Shown: piece after piece, positions 7,724 through 16,927 of the stretch | Layout of the letters: the number at the start of each line of letters is the position of its first letter | Numbering within the stretch: position 1 is the first letter of the stretch | Assembly: GCA_964582475.1 (NCBI GenBank) | Contig: CAZOQS010000004.1 | Span: 87,007-151,006 of the forward strand | Origin: JAGOTP01 sp964582475 | GTDB taxonomy: Bacteria; Patescibacteriota; Patescibacteriia; 2-12-FULL-60-25 | Reading direction: 5' to 3' | Length of the DNA stretch: 64,000 bases | The notes under the pieces: model-generated | Told to the model about the DNA's origin: nothing | The model's database searches: none | The model's input: the letters and a program-made list of their open reading frames with translations, nothing else | Made by a program: the position numbers and the translations under genes

Positions 7724-8209
7724 ATGGCTATACCTGCACTGACCCGGCTGCTCGAACTCGTTCACCGTACCCGCTTACCGCTGATCGTTCAGTCTTCGGA
7801 TGCCAGCGAGCCCTGCGTCGTCCTACCTTTGAGTGTCTATGAGAAACTGGTAGGGGGAGTATCTGAAGTTTTGGGAGGGGATGAGTCCCAATCTCTCCCT
7901 ATGGCTGAGCCTCAAGCGTCATTGGCAGACTTCTTGACCCCTGCATCAGATCGCTCATCTGCCGCGTCGAGTGGCGCACCTGATCGTTCGGAGTTAGAAT
8001 CTAGAAACAGCCTCCGACTTCAAGATCTCCTTCAGGTCCAGGCTGAAATACCAGCCAAATCGCCAGTATCCGCAGTTCTTCCCCAGGTGGGTTCGGTGGA
8101 AGACCACTTTGCTTTCGATGGGCTTGATGTGAGAATTTTGCCTAAGACAAGGCAAAAAATAGGTGACATGCAAGATGCTCTTGACGGAAGTGGGCAGACT
8201 CTTGCCTGA
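7724..8209 (+). CDS. Unknown protein with Phd/YefM-like N-terminus, inserted between fusA and tuf
   Basis: 161 residues, no family recognised with certainty. The first 40 residues (LLELVHRTRLPLIVQS..., VVLPLSVYEKLVGG) resemble the N-terminal fold of Phd/YefM-type antitoxins, which pair a short helix with a beta strand ending in a Y..L helix; those proteins bind DNA. The rest is Ser/Ala/Pro-rich and probably disordered, with a short conserved-looking end (VRILPKTRQKIGDMQDAL). No toxin gene lies beside it. It sits where fusA and tuf are normally adjacent, on the same strand, so it is probably co-expressed. The starting ATG (CTGCCATG) has no Shine-Dalgarno. Confidence 0.6.
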   Translation: MAIPALTRLLELVHRTRLPLIVQSSDASEPCVVLPLSVYEKLVGGVSEVLGGDESQSLPMAEPQASLADFLTPASDRSSAASSGAPDRSELESRNSLRLQDLLQVQAEIPAKSPVSAVLPQVGSVEDHFAFDGLDVRILPKTRQKIGDMQDALDGSGQTLA

Positions 8210-8277
8210 AATCAACGTCTTTGTTATCATCATGCCACTCATAATTACGTATTTTTAGTCTTATTTGACCTGCTCCT

Positions 8278-9468
<1,191 letters not shown>

Positions 9469-9476
9469 GCTAAACC

Positions 9477-9537
9477 GGGGAGGTTCCCCGCCTCGTAAAG
9501 AGCATCTCGCATGTTCTACGAGGTGGGGAACCTCCCC
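9477..9537 (+). promoter_or_regulatory. Long hairpin between tuf and rpsJ
   Basis: GGGGAGGTTCCCC (9477-9489) pairs with GGGGAACCTCCCC (9525-9537), and CCTCGTA (9491-9497) with TACGAGG (9517-9523), leaving a 19-base loop. No U-tract follows, and rpsJ starts 10 bases later, so it is not a plain terminator. It could be a processing site, a stabiliser of the tuf 3' end or a translational operator for rpsJ. Confidence 0.7.
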
Positions 9538-9547
9538 TCCATTGCAC

Positions 9548-9898
9548 ATGTCCGATATCAAGACAAAGGCAGCCCCAGTAGTGAAAACAGCGGGAGCACA
9601 GCGCGTGCGGATTAAGATCCGTGCCTATGATCATAAGATCATTGACCAGGCGACTCGCATGATCATCGAAACGGCTGAACGGAATGGTGGGAAAGTGATC
9701 GGCCCGATCCCGTTGCCGACAGAAAAGAAGAAGTGGACCGTCAACCGTTCCACGTTCATCTACAAGGACGCTCGTGAGCAGTTTGAAATGCGCATTCATA
9801 AGCGCATTGTCGACATCTTGGATCCAAATCCAAAGACGATCGATTCGCTCACCTCTCTCAACCTCCCAGCGGGTGTTGATGTAGAGATCAAAATGTAA
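9548..9898 (+). CDS. rpsJ: Ribosomal protein uS10
   Basis: 116 residues matching uS10, which also serves as NusE in antitermination. The core RVRIKIRAYDHKIIDQ, the GP.PLPT loop and the HKR..DI..P....I.sL..L end are intact. About ten extra N-terminal residues precede the usual start. ATG 9548 is chosen over an in-frame TTG at 9542. Unlike the standard S10 operon, a terminator-like hairpin separates it from rplC. Confidence 0.96.
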   Translation: MSDIKTKAAPVVKTAGAQRVRIKIRAYDHKIIDQATRMIIETAERNGGKVIGPIPLPTEKKKWTVNRSTFIYKDAREQFEMRIHKRIVDILDPNPKTIDSLTSLNLPAGVDVEIKM

Positions 9899-10033
9899 GA
9901 GTGTGTGGTTCCCAAGGAGAAAGTTGTCTGAAGGCTTACTTCAAAACGTGCTCGTTTAACGAGTGCGTGACATAACCTCCCTGCAGTGAATCGTGAAGTT
10001 CCGAAACGTCGGTTCAGCCTCTTCTAGGTTGAG

Positions 10034-10083
10034 ACCGGGAGTTTGGAGACAAACGATTGTCTGCAGACTCCCGGTTTTGTTTT
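10034..10083 (+). terminator. Terminator or attenuator between rpsJ and rplC
   Basis: ACCGGGAGT (10034-10042) pairs with ACTCCCGGT (10067-10075), with an inner AGACA/TGTCT stem, followed by TTTTGTTTTT. It lies in the 213-base gap between rpsJ and rplC. The strong stem plus U-tract inside a ribosomal operon suggests attenuation or a break with a fresh start upstream of rplC. Confidence 0.8.
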
Positions 10084-10111
10084 TATCCATCCGCGACCAA
10101 TCCGATCGCAT

Positions 10112-10717
10112 ATGAAATTCATCCTCGGTAAGAAACTCGAGATGTCGCAAATTTACGGAGCAGATGGAAATCTGATTCCCGTAACTTTAGTGCAGGCGGG
10201 TCCATGTGTTATCACGCAGGTTAAGACGAAAGAGACGGACGGCTACGAAGCGGTGCAGGTTGGATTTGGCACTTCCCGTACGCTGACACGTCCAGAGGCT
10301 GGTCACTTGAAAGATCTTCCTCAAGCTCCTCACTTGTGCGAATTCCGGTTGTCAGATGTCGCGTCCTTCAAGCGTGGTGACGCGATTGAGGCAGCGGTCT
10401 TCCAGCCAGGTGATAAGGTAAACGTTCGTGGGACATCGAAGGGCAAGGGCTTTCAGGGTGTGGTGCGTCGTCATCACTTCCATGGTCACCCAACGAGTCA
10501 CGGTCACAAGGACCAAGAGCGTATGCCAGGTTCTATCGGTGCCGGTGGTGTTCAGCACGTGTTGAAAGGCCGCCGTATGGCCGGTCACATGGGCGACGAA
10601 TCGGTCATGGTGAAGAACTTAGTTGTCGTCGAAGTGCGTGAAGGGGGAATCCTCGCTCTGAAAGGAGCCGTCCCAGGAGCCCGTCATTCTTTGATTGAAA
10701 TCGTTTCCGCTTCCTAA
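10112..10717 (+). CDS. rplC: Ribosomal protein uL3
   Basis: 201 residues. The family signature is present: the KGKGFQGV..RHHF.G...SHG segment and the tail contacting the peptidyl transferase centre (RMPGSIG...V.KGRRMAGHMG). ATG 10112 (CGCATATG) is chosen; an in-frame TTG at 10043 lies inside the upstream hairpin and is rejected. rplD follows two bases after the stop codon. Confidence 0.97.
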   Translation: MKFILGKKLEMSQIYGADGNLIPVTLVQAGPCVITQVKTKETDGYEAVQVGFGTSRTLTRPEAGHLKDLPQAPHLCEFRLSDVASFKRGDAIEAAVFQPGDKVNVRGTSKGKGFQGVVRRHHFHGHPTSHGHKDQERMPGSIGAGGVQHVLKGRRMAGHMGDESVMVKNLVVVEVREGGILALKGAVPGARHSLIEIVSAS

Positions 10718-10719
10718 AT

Positions 10720-11346
10720 ATGGCTAAGACATCGATCTACAACTACCAGGGTCAATCAGTCGGCCAGATGGAACTTCCGGACCGTCTGTTCGCTGTGACT
10801 CCAGATCCAGCTCTCGTGCACGAAGCCGTGATTGCTCAGCGCGCCAACGCACGTCATGCAATTGCTGCAACGCAAACCAAGGGAATGGTGCACGGAGGCG
10901 GAAAGAAGCCATGGAAGCAAAAGGGAACTGGTCGCGCCCGTCAGGGATCGATTCGTTCTCCTCAGTGGAAGGGTGGAGGTGTCGTGTTCGGTCCAAGTTC
11001 CGAACGCAACTTCTCGCTCAAGATGAACCGCAAAGCGAAGCGCAAGGCTTTGTCGATGGTACTCACCGACAAACTTATGCGTGAAAAACTCATTGTGCTC
11101 GAGACGATCATGAAAGAGCCAGTGAAGACCAAGACGTTCCTCGCGATGATGCAGAAACTTCCTGTTGATCGCACGACGCTCATGGTGCTTGGTGGCTCGG
11201 ATCCAGTCGCAGTTCGCATGGCTCGCAACCTTCCATCCGTGAAGGTCGTGACCGTCAACAGCTTGAACATGCTCGATCTCTTGACCTACCGTTCCGTAGT
11301 CTTTTTGAAAGACGCTATTTCGGCGTTGGAACAGATCTACGCCTAA
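10720..11346 (+). CDS. rplD: Ribosomal protein uL4
   Basis: 208 residues, with the long internal loop that lines the exit tunnel (GGGKKPWKQKGTGRARQGSIRSP.W.GGGVVFGP). In E. coli uL4 represses the S10 operon by acting on its leader; the hairpins on either side of rpsJ are the possible targets here, though nothing in the sequence proves it. No Shine-Dalgarno; start context CTAAATATG. Confidence 0.97.
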   Translation: MAKTSIYNYQGQSVGQMELPDRLFAVTPDPALVHEAVIAQRANARHAIAATQTKGMVHGGGKKPWKQKGTGRARQGSIRSPQWKGGGVVFGPSSERNFSLKMNRKAKRKALSMVLTDKLMREKLIVLETIMKEPVKTKTFLAMMQKLPVDRTTLMVLGGSDPVAVRMARNLPSVKVVTVNSLNMLDLLTYRSVVFLKDAISALEQIYA

Positions 11347-11355
11347 TATTCTCCT

Positions 11356-11772
11356 ATGGGAATTATTGACCGCATCCGCAAGCAGCCGGCTGACAAAGCC
11401 ACGAAGGACGCTGCTGCTCCAAAGACAAAGAAGACGGCAAAGAAGCCAGAGGCTGATTTGTCCGTCAAAGCTCCTACAACCGTCCTTCCTTCTTGGATGT
11501 ACTCCGTTGTTGGCGCGCCTCGCGTAAGCGAAAAGGCTTCCCGTTTAGTAACGGAAACCAACACCTACACCTTTAATGTGCCAATCGCTGCTGAAAAGGT
11601 TGCCATCCGCAAAGCAATTGAAGCTCGTTACGGCGTGAAGGTGGTCGCTGTTCGCACAATTCGTGGCGCTGGAAAAGTCGTCCGCCGTGGACGCATTGAA
11701 GGTCGCCGCAATGCCTGGAAGAAGGCTTTGGTTGAGCTTAAACCAGGATCATCGATTGATCTCTCCGCGTAA
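11356..11772 (+). CDS. rplW: Ribosomal protein uL23 with N-terminal Lys/Ala extension
   Basis: 138 residues. The conserved uL23 body begins near residue 52 (GAPRVSEKA) and includes the loop by the tunnel exit where SRP and trigger factor dock. The first 45 residues are a Lys/Ala-rich, probably disordered extension that most uL23 proteins lack. Start CTCCTATG. Confidence 0.95.
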   Translation: MGIIDRIRKQPADKATKDAAAPKTKKTAKKPEADLSVKAPTTVLPSWMYSVVGAPRVSEKASRLVTETNTYTFNVPIAAEKVAIRKAIEARYGVKVVAVRTIRGAGKVVRRGRIEGRRNAWKKALVELKPGSSIDLSA

Positions 11773-11777
11773 TTGTT

Positions 11778-12617
11778 ATGCCTATTAAGCAATACAAGCC
11801 TGTTACCAAAGGCCGCCGTTTCTCCTCGGTTCAGGATTTCTCCGACATCACGACCAACGAGCCAGAGAAAACGCTTATCTCGTTCCGCAAGAGCCGAGCA
11901 GGTCGTTCGAATGGAAAGATCACCGTTCGTCACCAGGGTGGTGGCAACAAGCGTTATACGCGTGAAATTGACTTCGTCCGTTCTCGCTACGACATCCCAG
12001 CGAAAATCGTTTCGATTGAATACGATCCAAGCCGTGGTGCCCGTATCGGTCTCGTGAACTACGCCGATGGTGTGAAGAGCTACATCCTTCTTCCATTCGG
12101 TTCAAAGGTAGGGGACACCATTGTGTCTTCGCGCACAGAAGCTGAAATCACGGTTGGAAACCGTTTGCCACTTGAAAAGATCCCTGTCGGTACGCAGGTC
12201 CACGGAGTTGAATTGAATCCAGAGCAGGGCGCGAAAATCGCTCGTGCCGCTGGAACGTTGATCAGCTTCATGGCGATTGAAGGCGACACAGCTATTTTGA
12301 AGATGCCATCCGGCGAAGTCCGCAAGGTTCCAAAATCTTGCTCGGCAACAATCGGAACAGTTTCGAACCCAGACTGGCACTTGGTGCGCTGGGGAAAAGC
12401 TGGTCGTATGCGTCATCGTGGGATCAAGCCTACCGTCCGCGGTAAGGTGATGAACCCGGTCGATCACCCACACGGTGGTGGTGAAGGTAAGCATCCAATC
12501 GGTATGAAGTACGCCAAGACGAAGTGGGGTAAGCATGCGCTTGGTGTGAAAACACGTCGCACGCACCGCTCCTCTGATCGCCATATTCTTACCCGTCGTC
12601 GCGGGAATACGCTCTAA
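11778..12617 (+). CDS. rplB: Ribosomal protein uL2
   Basis: 279 residues, full length. The HPHGGGEGK motif near residue 235, with the His important for peptidyl transfer, and the RR.HRSSDRHILTRRR end are intact. It starts five bases after rplW (TTGTTATG) and is followed six bases later by rpsS. Confidence 0.98.
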   Translation: MPIKQYKPVTKGRRFSSVQDFSDITTNEPEKTLISFRKSRAGRSNGKITVRHQGGGNKRYTREIDFVRSRYDIPAKIVSIEYDPSRGARIGLVNYADGVKSYILLPFGSKVGDTIVSSRTEAEITVGNRLPLEKIPVGTQVHGVELNPEQGAKIARAAGTLISFMAIEGDTAILKMPSGEVRKVPKSCSATIGTVSNPDWHLVRWGKAGRMRHRGIKPTVRGKVMNPVDHPHGGGEGKHPIGMKYAKTKWGKHALGVKTRRTHRSSDRHILTRRRGNTL

Positions 12618-12623
12618 CCTCCT

Positions 12624-12935
12624 ATGTCACGTAGTCTTAAAAAAGGTGCTTTCACCGATGCCAAGCTTCTTGCAAAGGTCATCGCTCAGAAGGCTGGGGA
12701 TAAAACCCCCATCAAGACGTGGTCTCGTGCTTCGACGATCACTCCTGAGATGGTCGGTAAAACAATGGCAGTCCACAATGGTAAGATGCACATTGCGGTT
12801 GTTATCGTTGAGAACATGGTTGGACACAAGCTTGGAGAGTTCTCTCCAACGCGTAAGTTCGTTCGTCATGGTGGTAAATTAGCTAAGTCGGATGCTCCAG
12901 CGGCCAAGCCAGCTGCAGCTCCAGCTAAGAAATAA
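12624..12935 (+). CDS. rpsS: Ribosomal protein uS19
   Basis: 103 residues: MSRSLKKGAF start, TWSR.STI.PEMVG, and the GHKLGEFSPTRKF head-domain motif. The last 15 residues are an Ala/Pro/Lys tail beyond the usual end. Start AACCTCCTATG; rplV follows after three bases. Confidence 0.97.
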   Translation: MSRSLKKGAFTDAKLLAKVIAQKAGDKTPIKTWSRASTITPEMVGKTMAVHNGKMHIAVVIVENMVGHKLGEFSPTRKFVRHGGKLAKSDAPAAKPAAAPAKK

Positions 12936-12938
12936 TCT

Positions 12939-13364
12939 ATGGACGTTCACGCATTTCTCCGTTCCCTCCGTATCTCACCTCGCAAAGTGCGTTTAGTGAT
13001 CGATGCGGTTCGTGGAAAGTCTGTGAAAGACGCGGATATCCGTTTGTCTCTCATGAACAAGGGTGCTGCCTTGCCAGTGCTCAAGCTTTTGCGTTCCGCG
13101 ATTGCAAACGCAGAACATAACTTCAAAATGGAATCGAGCTCGTTGTACATCAAGTCGATTACAGCGGACGGCGGACCAACATTGAAGCGCTCGCGCCCTC
13201 GCGCCTTTGGTCGAGCAGCGCCGATTCGCAAGCGAACCACGCATCTTTCGATTGTGTTGGCTGATCGTGCCGAACTTGCGGACAAGAAGAGCACAAAGAG
13301 CAAGAAGGTTGAGAAAGTTGAAAAGACTGTCAGCCCTAAGAAGTCCTCTTCTTTGAAGGCCTAA
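12939..13364 (+). CDS. rplV: Ribosomal protein uL22
   Basis: 141 residues. RISPRKVRLVID at the N-terminus and the tunnel beta-hairpin (DGGPTLKR..PRAFGRA..I.KRTTHLSI) are intact. The last 30 residues are a Lys/Ser-rich tail absent from E. coli uL22. rpsC starts five bases after the stop. Confidence 0.96.
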   Translation: MDVHAFLRSLRISPRKVRLVIDAVRGKSVKDADIRLSLMNKGAALPVLKLLRSAIANAEHNFKMESSSLYIKSITADGGPTLKRSRPRAFGRAAPIRKRTTHLSIVLADRAELADKKSTKSKKVEKVEKTVSPKKSSSLKA

Positions 13365-13369
13365 CCTCT

Positions 13370-14188
13370 ATGGCACACAAAGTTCATCCATTCGTTTTCC
13401 GTCTCGGAACCACGACCCAGTGGCCATCCCGTTGGTTTGCGCGCAAAGAAGTATTTAGCACGCACTTGCAACAGGATCACGACATTCGTTCGTACTTCGT
13501 TACGCAGTTGAAAGACGCCGCCTTGAACCGTGTTGATATTGAACGCTCACGCGGAAATATCACGGTCACTCTTCACACGGCTAAGCCAGGTGTAGTGATC
13601 GGACGTTCAGGCGCCGGGATTGAAGAGCTTCGCAAGAAGGCGACTAAGCGCTTCTTCCCAATGCAGCGCGGAAAGATGCTCTTCACCATTGCTGTGCAAG
13701 AAGTTGCACGTCCAGGGATTGAAGCGCAGCTCGTCGCACAAGGAGTTGTCCAAGATCTCGAACGCCGCATGGCCTTCCGCCGTGTGTTGAAGATGACGCT
13801 TGAACGTATCCGCAAGGCGGGTGCGCTCGGTGCGCGTGTCGCGGTCGCTGGACGTTTGAACGGCGCAGAAATTGCCCGTACAGAAAAACTCGGTTGGGGA
13901 AAAATCCCTCTGACAAACTTGCGCGCAGATATTGACTACGCGTCCACGACAGCTCGTACGATCGCAGGAGCGATTGGGGTAAAGGTCTGGATTTACCGTG
14001 GAGATATCTTTGCTCAGGACCGTTTGTCCCAGTACCAGCCAAACACGCCTGCGCGTGGAGGTCGCTCGGATCGTTCCGGTGATCGCCGCGACGGAGGTGC
14101 GCGTCGCCCAATGGGAGGCCCACGTTCCATGCCAGCTCAAGCTCCAGCGCCAGCCGTTGAATCCACTGAAGCGCCAGCAGCGGCTTAA
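13370..14188 (+). CDS. rpsC: Ribosomal protein uS3 with RG-rich C-terminal tail
   Basis: 272 residues. Residues 1-224 are a normal uS3: MAHKVHPFVFRLG start, a KH domain with VVIGRSGAGIEELRKK, and the C-terminal domain with GWGKIPL.NLRADIDY. Residues 225-272 form a tail rich in Arg-Gly-Asp/Ser and then Ala/Pro. uS3 lies at the mRNA entry channel and its C-terminus faces the solvent there; uS5, its neighbour at the same site, has a matching N-terminal extension. Confidence 0.96.
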   Translation: MAHKVHPFVFRLGTTTQWPSRWFARKEVFSTHLQQDHDIRSYFVTQLKDAALNRVDIERSRGNITVTLHTAKPGVVIGRSGAGIEELRKKATKRFFPMQRGKMLFTIAVQEVARPGIEAQLVAQGVVQDLERRMAFRRVLKMTLERIRKAGALGARVAVAGRLNGAEIARTEKLGWGKIPLTNLRADIDYASTTARTIAGAIGVKVWIYRGDIFAQDRLSQYQPNTPARGGRSDRSGDRRDGGARRPMGGPRSMPAQAPAPAVESTEAPAAA

Positions 14189-14203
14189 TCGAACCCACGC
14201 ATT

Positions 14204-14614
14204 ATGTTAATTCCAAGCAAAGTTAAGCACCGCAAGTGGCACAAAGGACGTGCGCGTAATATCCGCACGGCCTCCGACAAGGTCGGAATCGCCTTTGGAT
14301 CACATGGTTTGAAAGCGATCACCCCATCCTGGGTCTCGAGCCAGCAGATCGAAGCGGCTCGTCGTGTTCTCACGCGCTACATCAAAAAGGGAGGCAAAGT
14401 CTGGATCCGTATCTTCCCAGATCACCCTGTCACAAAGAAGGGAAACGAAGTTCCGATGGGATCCGGTAAAGGAGCGGTTGACCACTACGTGGCCGTCGTT
14501 CGCCCAGGAACCGTGCTCTTCGAGATGGATGGTGTCACTCCTGAAGCAGCGAAAGAGGCTCTGGAAAGTGCTGCGTTTAAACTCTCGAGTGTCTGTAAGT
14601 ACATCGCGAAATAA
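14204..14614 (+). CDS. rplP: Ribosomal protein uL16
   Basis: 136 residues. It begins MLIPSKVKHRKWHKGR and has the R.WIRIFPD.PVTKK..E..MGSGKG segment that sits near the A-site tRNA. The residue equivalent to Arg81 of E. coli, target of the YcfD hydroxylase, falls in the GKGA..HYVAVVRPG segment. Start CGCATTATG. Confidence 0.97.
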   Translation: MLIPSKVKHRKWHKGRARNIRTASDKVGIAFGSHGLKAITPSWVSSQQIEAARRVLTRYIKKGGKVWIRIFPDHPVTKKGNEVPMGSGKGAVDHYVAVVRPGTVLFEMDGVTPEAAKEALESAAFKLSSVCKYIAK

Positions 14615-14616
14615 GT

Positions 14617-14817
14617 ATGGACATGAAAGAACTCCTCACCCAGACGACCGAAGAACTCTCGCGCATGCTCGGAGAAGCGGAGCGTGACGAGCAGGCCCTT
14701 CGTCGGAAGCTCGCCTTGCGCACGTATGCCAAGACAGCGGAATCGACAACGATTCGTCGGCAGGTCGCCCGTTTAAAAACGGTGATTGCCCAACAGAAGC
14801 GTTCCACTACCGTATGA
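14617..14817 (+). CDS. rpmC: Ribosomal protein uL29
   Basis: 66 residues, two helices: MDMKELLTQTTEELSRML and a C-terminal RRQVARLKTVIAQQ typical of uL29, which sits at the tunnel exit beside uL23. Its TGA overlaps the rpsQ ATG (ATGA), which suggests coupled translation. Confidence 0.93.
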   Translation: MDMKELLTQTTEELSRMLGEAERDEQALRRKLALRTYAKTAESTTIRRQVARLKTVIAQQKRSTTV

Positions 14818-15083
14818 TGACCACTCCTCCAACCACCACTCCTCACCGCCGTCTGCAGGGAGTCGTTGTATCTAACAAGATGCAAGCGACAACTGTTGTG
14901 CGTGTGGACCGTCGTGTTGCTCACCCGAAATACGGAAAGTATTTTACGGTTTCGAAGCGTTTCAAGATTCACTCCCCAGGAGTGACGCTCGATCTCGGAG
15001 ATATCGTCCAGTTCGAAGAGTGCCGACCTATTAGCCGCGACAAGCGCTGGCGCTATATTGCAACCTTGAAGAAGGTTGCGTAA
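14814..15083 (+). CDS. rpsQ: Ribosomal protein uS17
   Basis: 89 residues with the OB-fold signature RLQGVVVSNKMQATTVVRVDR...HPKYGKY and DIVQFEECRPISRDKRW. About eight Thr/Pro residues precede the usual start. Two ATGs (14814 and 14817) are adjacent; the first overlaps the rpmC stop. rplN follows seven bases after the stop. Confidence 0.95.
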   Translation: MMTTPPTTTPHRRLQGVVVSNKMQATTVVRVDRRVAHPKYGKYFTVSKRFKIHSPGVTLDLGDIVQFEECRPISRDKRWRYIATLKKVA

Positions 15084-15090
15084 TCCCTTT

Positions 15091-15462
15091 ATGATTCAAC
15101 ACCGATCGATGATCGCCGTCGCGGATAACACCGGAGCAAAGTTGCTTCAGTGTATCGGCGTACAGGGCGGCTACAAGATGCGCTATGCGGGTCTTGGAGA
15201 CGTGGTGACCTGCGTCGTGAAGGAAGCAGCCCCACGCGGTATGGTAAAGAAGTCCGATATCGTTCACGCCGTGCTCGTGCGTATCCGCAAGGAAACACGC
15301 CGACCAGATGGAACGTATATCCGTTTTGATGAAAATGCAGCGGCGATTATTGACCCGAAATCTCTTGATCCAAAAGGCACACGTATCTTCGGCCCAGTTG
15401 CACGCGAATTGCGTGGACGTGGCTTCTCGAAGATCGTGTCCTTAGCTCCAGAAGTGCTCTAA
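15091..15462 (+). CDS. rplN: Ribosomal protein uL14
   Basis: 123 residues, normal length. It starts MIQHRSMIAVADNTGAK and has the typical R.DGTYIRFDENA.V.I and GTRIFGPVARELR segments. The ATG at 15091 (CCCTTTATG) is used; a TTG at 15076 lies within rpsQ and is rejected. Confidence 0.97.
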   Translation: MIQHRSMIAVADNTGAKLLQCIGVQGGYKMRYAGLGDVVTCVVKEAAPRGMVKKSDIVHAVLVRIRKETRRPDGTYIRFDENAAAIIDPKSLDPKGTRIFGPVARELRGRGFSKIVSLAPEVL

Positions 15463-15464
15463 CT

Positions 15465-15773
15465 ATGGCGACTCATCCAGTAAAGACCGGCGACACTATC
15501 GAAGTGATCGCGGGAAAAGATCGTGGGAAAACTGGGAAAGTGCTGCAAGTGTTTCCTCGCTTGGCGCGCGTTTCCGTACAGGGGATTAATCTCATGAAGC
15601 GTCACATGCGCAGCCGACGCTCAGGAGACAAGGGACAGATCGTCCAGTTCCCAATGCCCATCCATCTTTCAAACGTTCGTGTAAGCTCCGCAACGGAAAG
15701 CGCTTCTGAAAAAGCTCCGGAGAAAGAAGCTCCTGCTAAAAAGAAGGCGACGACACGTAAGACGAAGACCTAA
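15465..15773 (+). CDS. rplX: Ribosomal protein uL24
   Basis: 102 residues. The KOW motif (KTGDTIEVIAGKDRGKTGKV) and the INLMKRHMR segment identify it. The C-terminus after about residue 70 is an Ala/Glu/Lys tail in place of the usual folded end. Two bases separate it from rplN and three from rplE. Confidence 0.96.
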   Translation: MATHPVKTGDTIEVIAGKDRGKTGKVLQVFPRLARVSVQGINLMKRHMRSRRSGDKGQIVQFPMPIHLSNVRVSSATESASEKAPEKEAPAKKKATTRKTKT

Positions 15774-15776
15774 CCT

Positions 15777-16316
15777 ATGACCACCCTTAAGGAACAATAT
15801 CAGGCCCAAGTCGTTCCGGCCCTCCGCGAACAATTTGGCATCAAGAACGCCATGGCCCTTCCGAAAGTCACGAAGGTCGTGGTTTCTGTTGGCTTGTCAC
15901 AGGCGATCAAGGATCCAAAGGTAATGGAAATGGTTGAACAGACACTCACGCGCATTACGGGTCAAAAGCCAGTGCGTACCAAGGCGAAGAAGTCCATCGC
16001 CAGTTTCAAAATTCGTGAAGGAATGATTGTTGGAATGATGGTGACGCTTCGTGGTCCACGTATGTGGGACTTTTTGACGAAGTTGACACGCATCACCTTC
16101 CCTCGTATTCGTGACTTCCGTGGGATCAGTGCCAAATCCATCGATGCGCAAGGAAATGCCTCGATCGGGTTCCGCGAGAACTTGGCGTTCCCTGAAATCC
16201 GCCCAGACGAAATCGAGCGTACTCATGGTCTTCAGATCACGATTACGACAACCGCCGGAGCCAAAGACCGCGGTCTCGCGCTTCTTAAAGGGCTTGGCTT
16301 TCCTTTCCAGAACTAA
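15777..16316 (+). CDS. rplE: Ribosomal protein uL5
   Basis: 179 residues, full length: FGIKNAMALPKV.KVVV.VG, RTKAKKSIASFKIREGM.VG and FPRIRDFRGI. uL5 binds 5S rRNA and contacts the P-site tRNA elbow. Start GACCTAACCTATG. Confidence 0.97.
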   Translation: MTTLKEQYQAQVVPALREQFGIKNAMALPKVTKVVVSVGLSQAIKDPKVMEMVEQTLTRITGQKPVRTKAKKSIASFKIREGMIVGMMVTLRGPRMWDFLTKLTRITFPRIRDFRGISAKSIDAQGNASIGFRENLAFPEIRPDEIERTHGLQITITTTAGAKDRGLALLKGLGFPFQN

Positions 16317-16328
16317 TCCAACGATCCT

Positions 16329-16514
16329 ATGGCTACTGAAGCTCAAATTGCCAAGTCCCGTCGCAAGCCGAAGTTTTCTTCGCGCCTTGTTCGACGCTGC
16401 TGGCGCTGCGGCCGCACCCACGGATTCATGCGTATCTTCGGACTCTGTCGCATCTGCTTCCGCGAGATGGCGAACCGCGGTGAAGTCCCAGGTGTGACCA
16501 AATCCAGCTGGTAA
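16329..16514 (+). CDS. rpsN: Ribosomal protein uS14, zinc-binding type
   Basis: 61 residues, the short zinc form: CWRC near residue 24 and CRIC near residue 40 supply the four ligands, and the C-terminus EVPGVTKSSW is standard. Zinc-type S14 is the common form outside Proteobacteria. Start CGATCCTATG. Confidence 0.97.
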   Translation: MATEAQIAKSRRKPKFSSRLVRRCWRCGRTHGFMRIFGLCRICFREMANRGEVPGVTKSSW

Positions 16515-16525
16515 TATCCCACGTT

Positions 16526-16918
16526 ATGTCTACTGACCCGATCAGCGATTTCCTCACCCGTATCCGTAACGCACATCTCGTGCGCCACGACGTGGTGACC
16601 GCCCCAAGTTCTCGCATCAAGCGAGCGATTGCCGATATCCTTCAGCGTGAAGGCTATATCGAATCCGTCGAAGAGAAGTCTGAAGGTGCGAAGCGTACGA
16701 TCTCCGTTCGCTTAAAGTATGTCGGAAAGCTGCCAGCGATTCACCAGCTCACGCGTATTTCGAAGCCTGGCCGCCGCGTGTATCGCAAGAATGATGAACT
16801 TCCTCGTGTCCTGTCTGGACAGGGGATGGCGATCATCTCCACTTCCGTTGGTCTCATGACGGATCGTGAAGCGCGTGCTCGTAAGCTGGGGGGAGAAATC
16901 TTGTGTGAAATTTCCTAA
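16526..16918 (+). CDS. rpsH: Ribosomal protein uS8
   Basis: 130 residues, full length: DPISDFLTRIRNA at the N-terminus and GMAIISTSVGLMTDREAR..K.GGEILCE at the C-terminus. uS8 represses the spc operon in E. coli. Start CCACGTTATG. Confidence 0.97.
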   Translation: MSTDPISDFLTRIRNAHLVRHDVVTAPSSRIKRAIADILQREGYIESVEEKSEGAKRTISVRLKYVGKLPAIHQLTRISKPGRRVYRKNDELPRVLSGQGMAIISTSVGLMTDREARARKLGGEILCEIS

Positions 16919-16927
16919 CCTCCGCTT

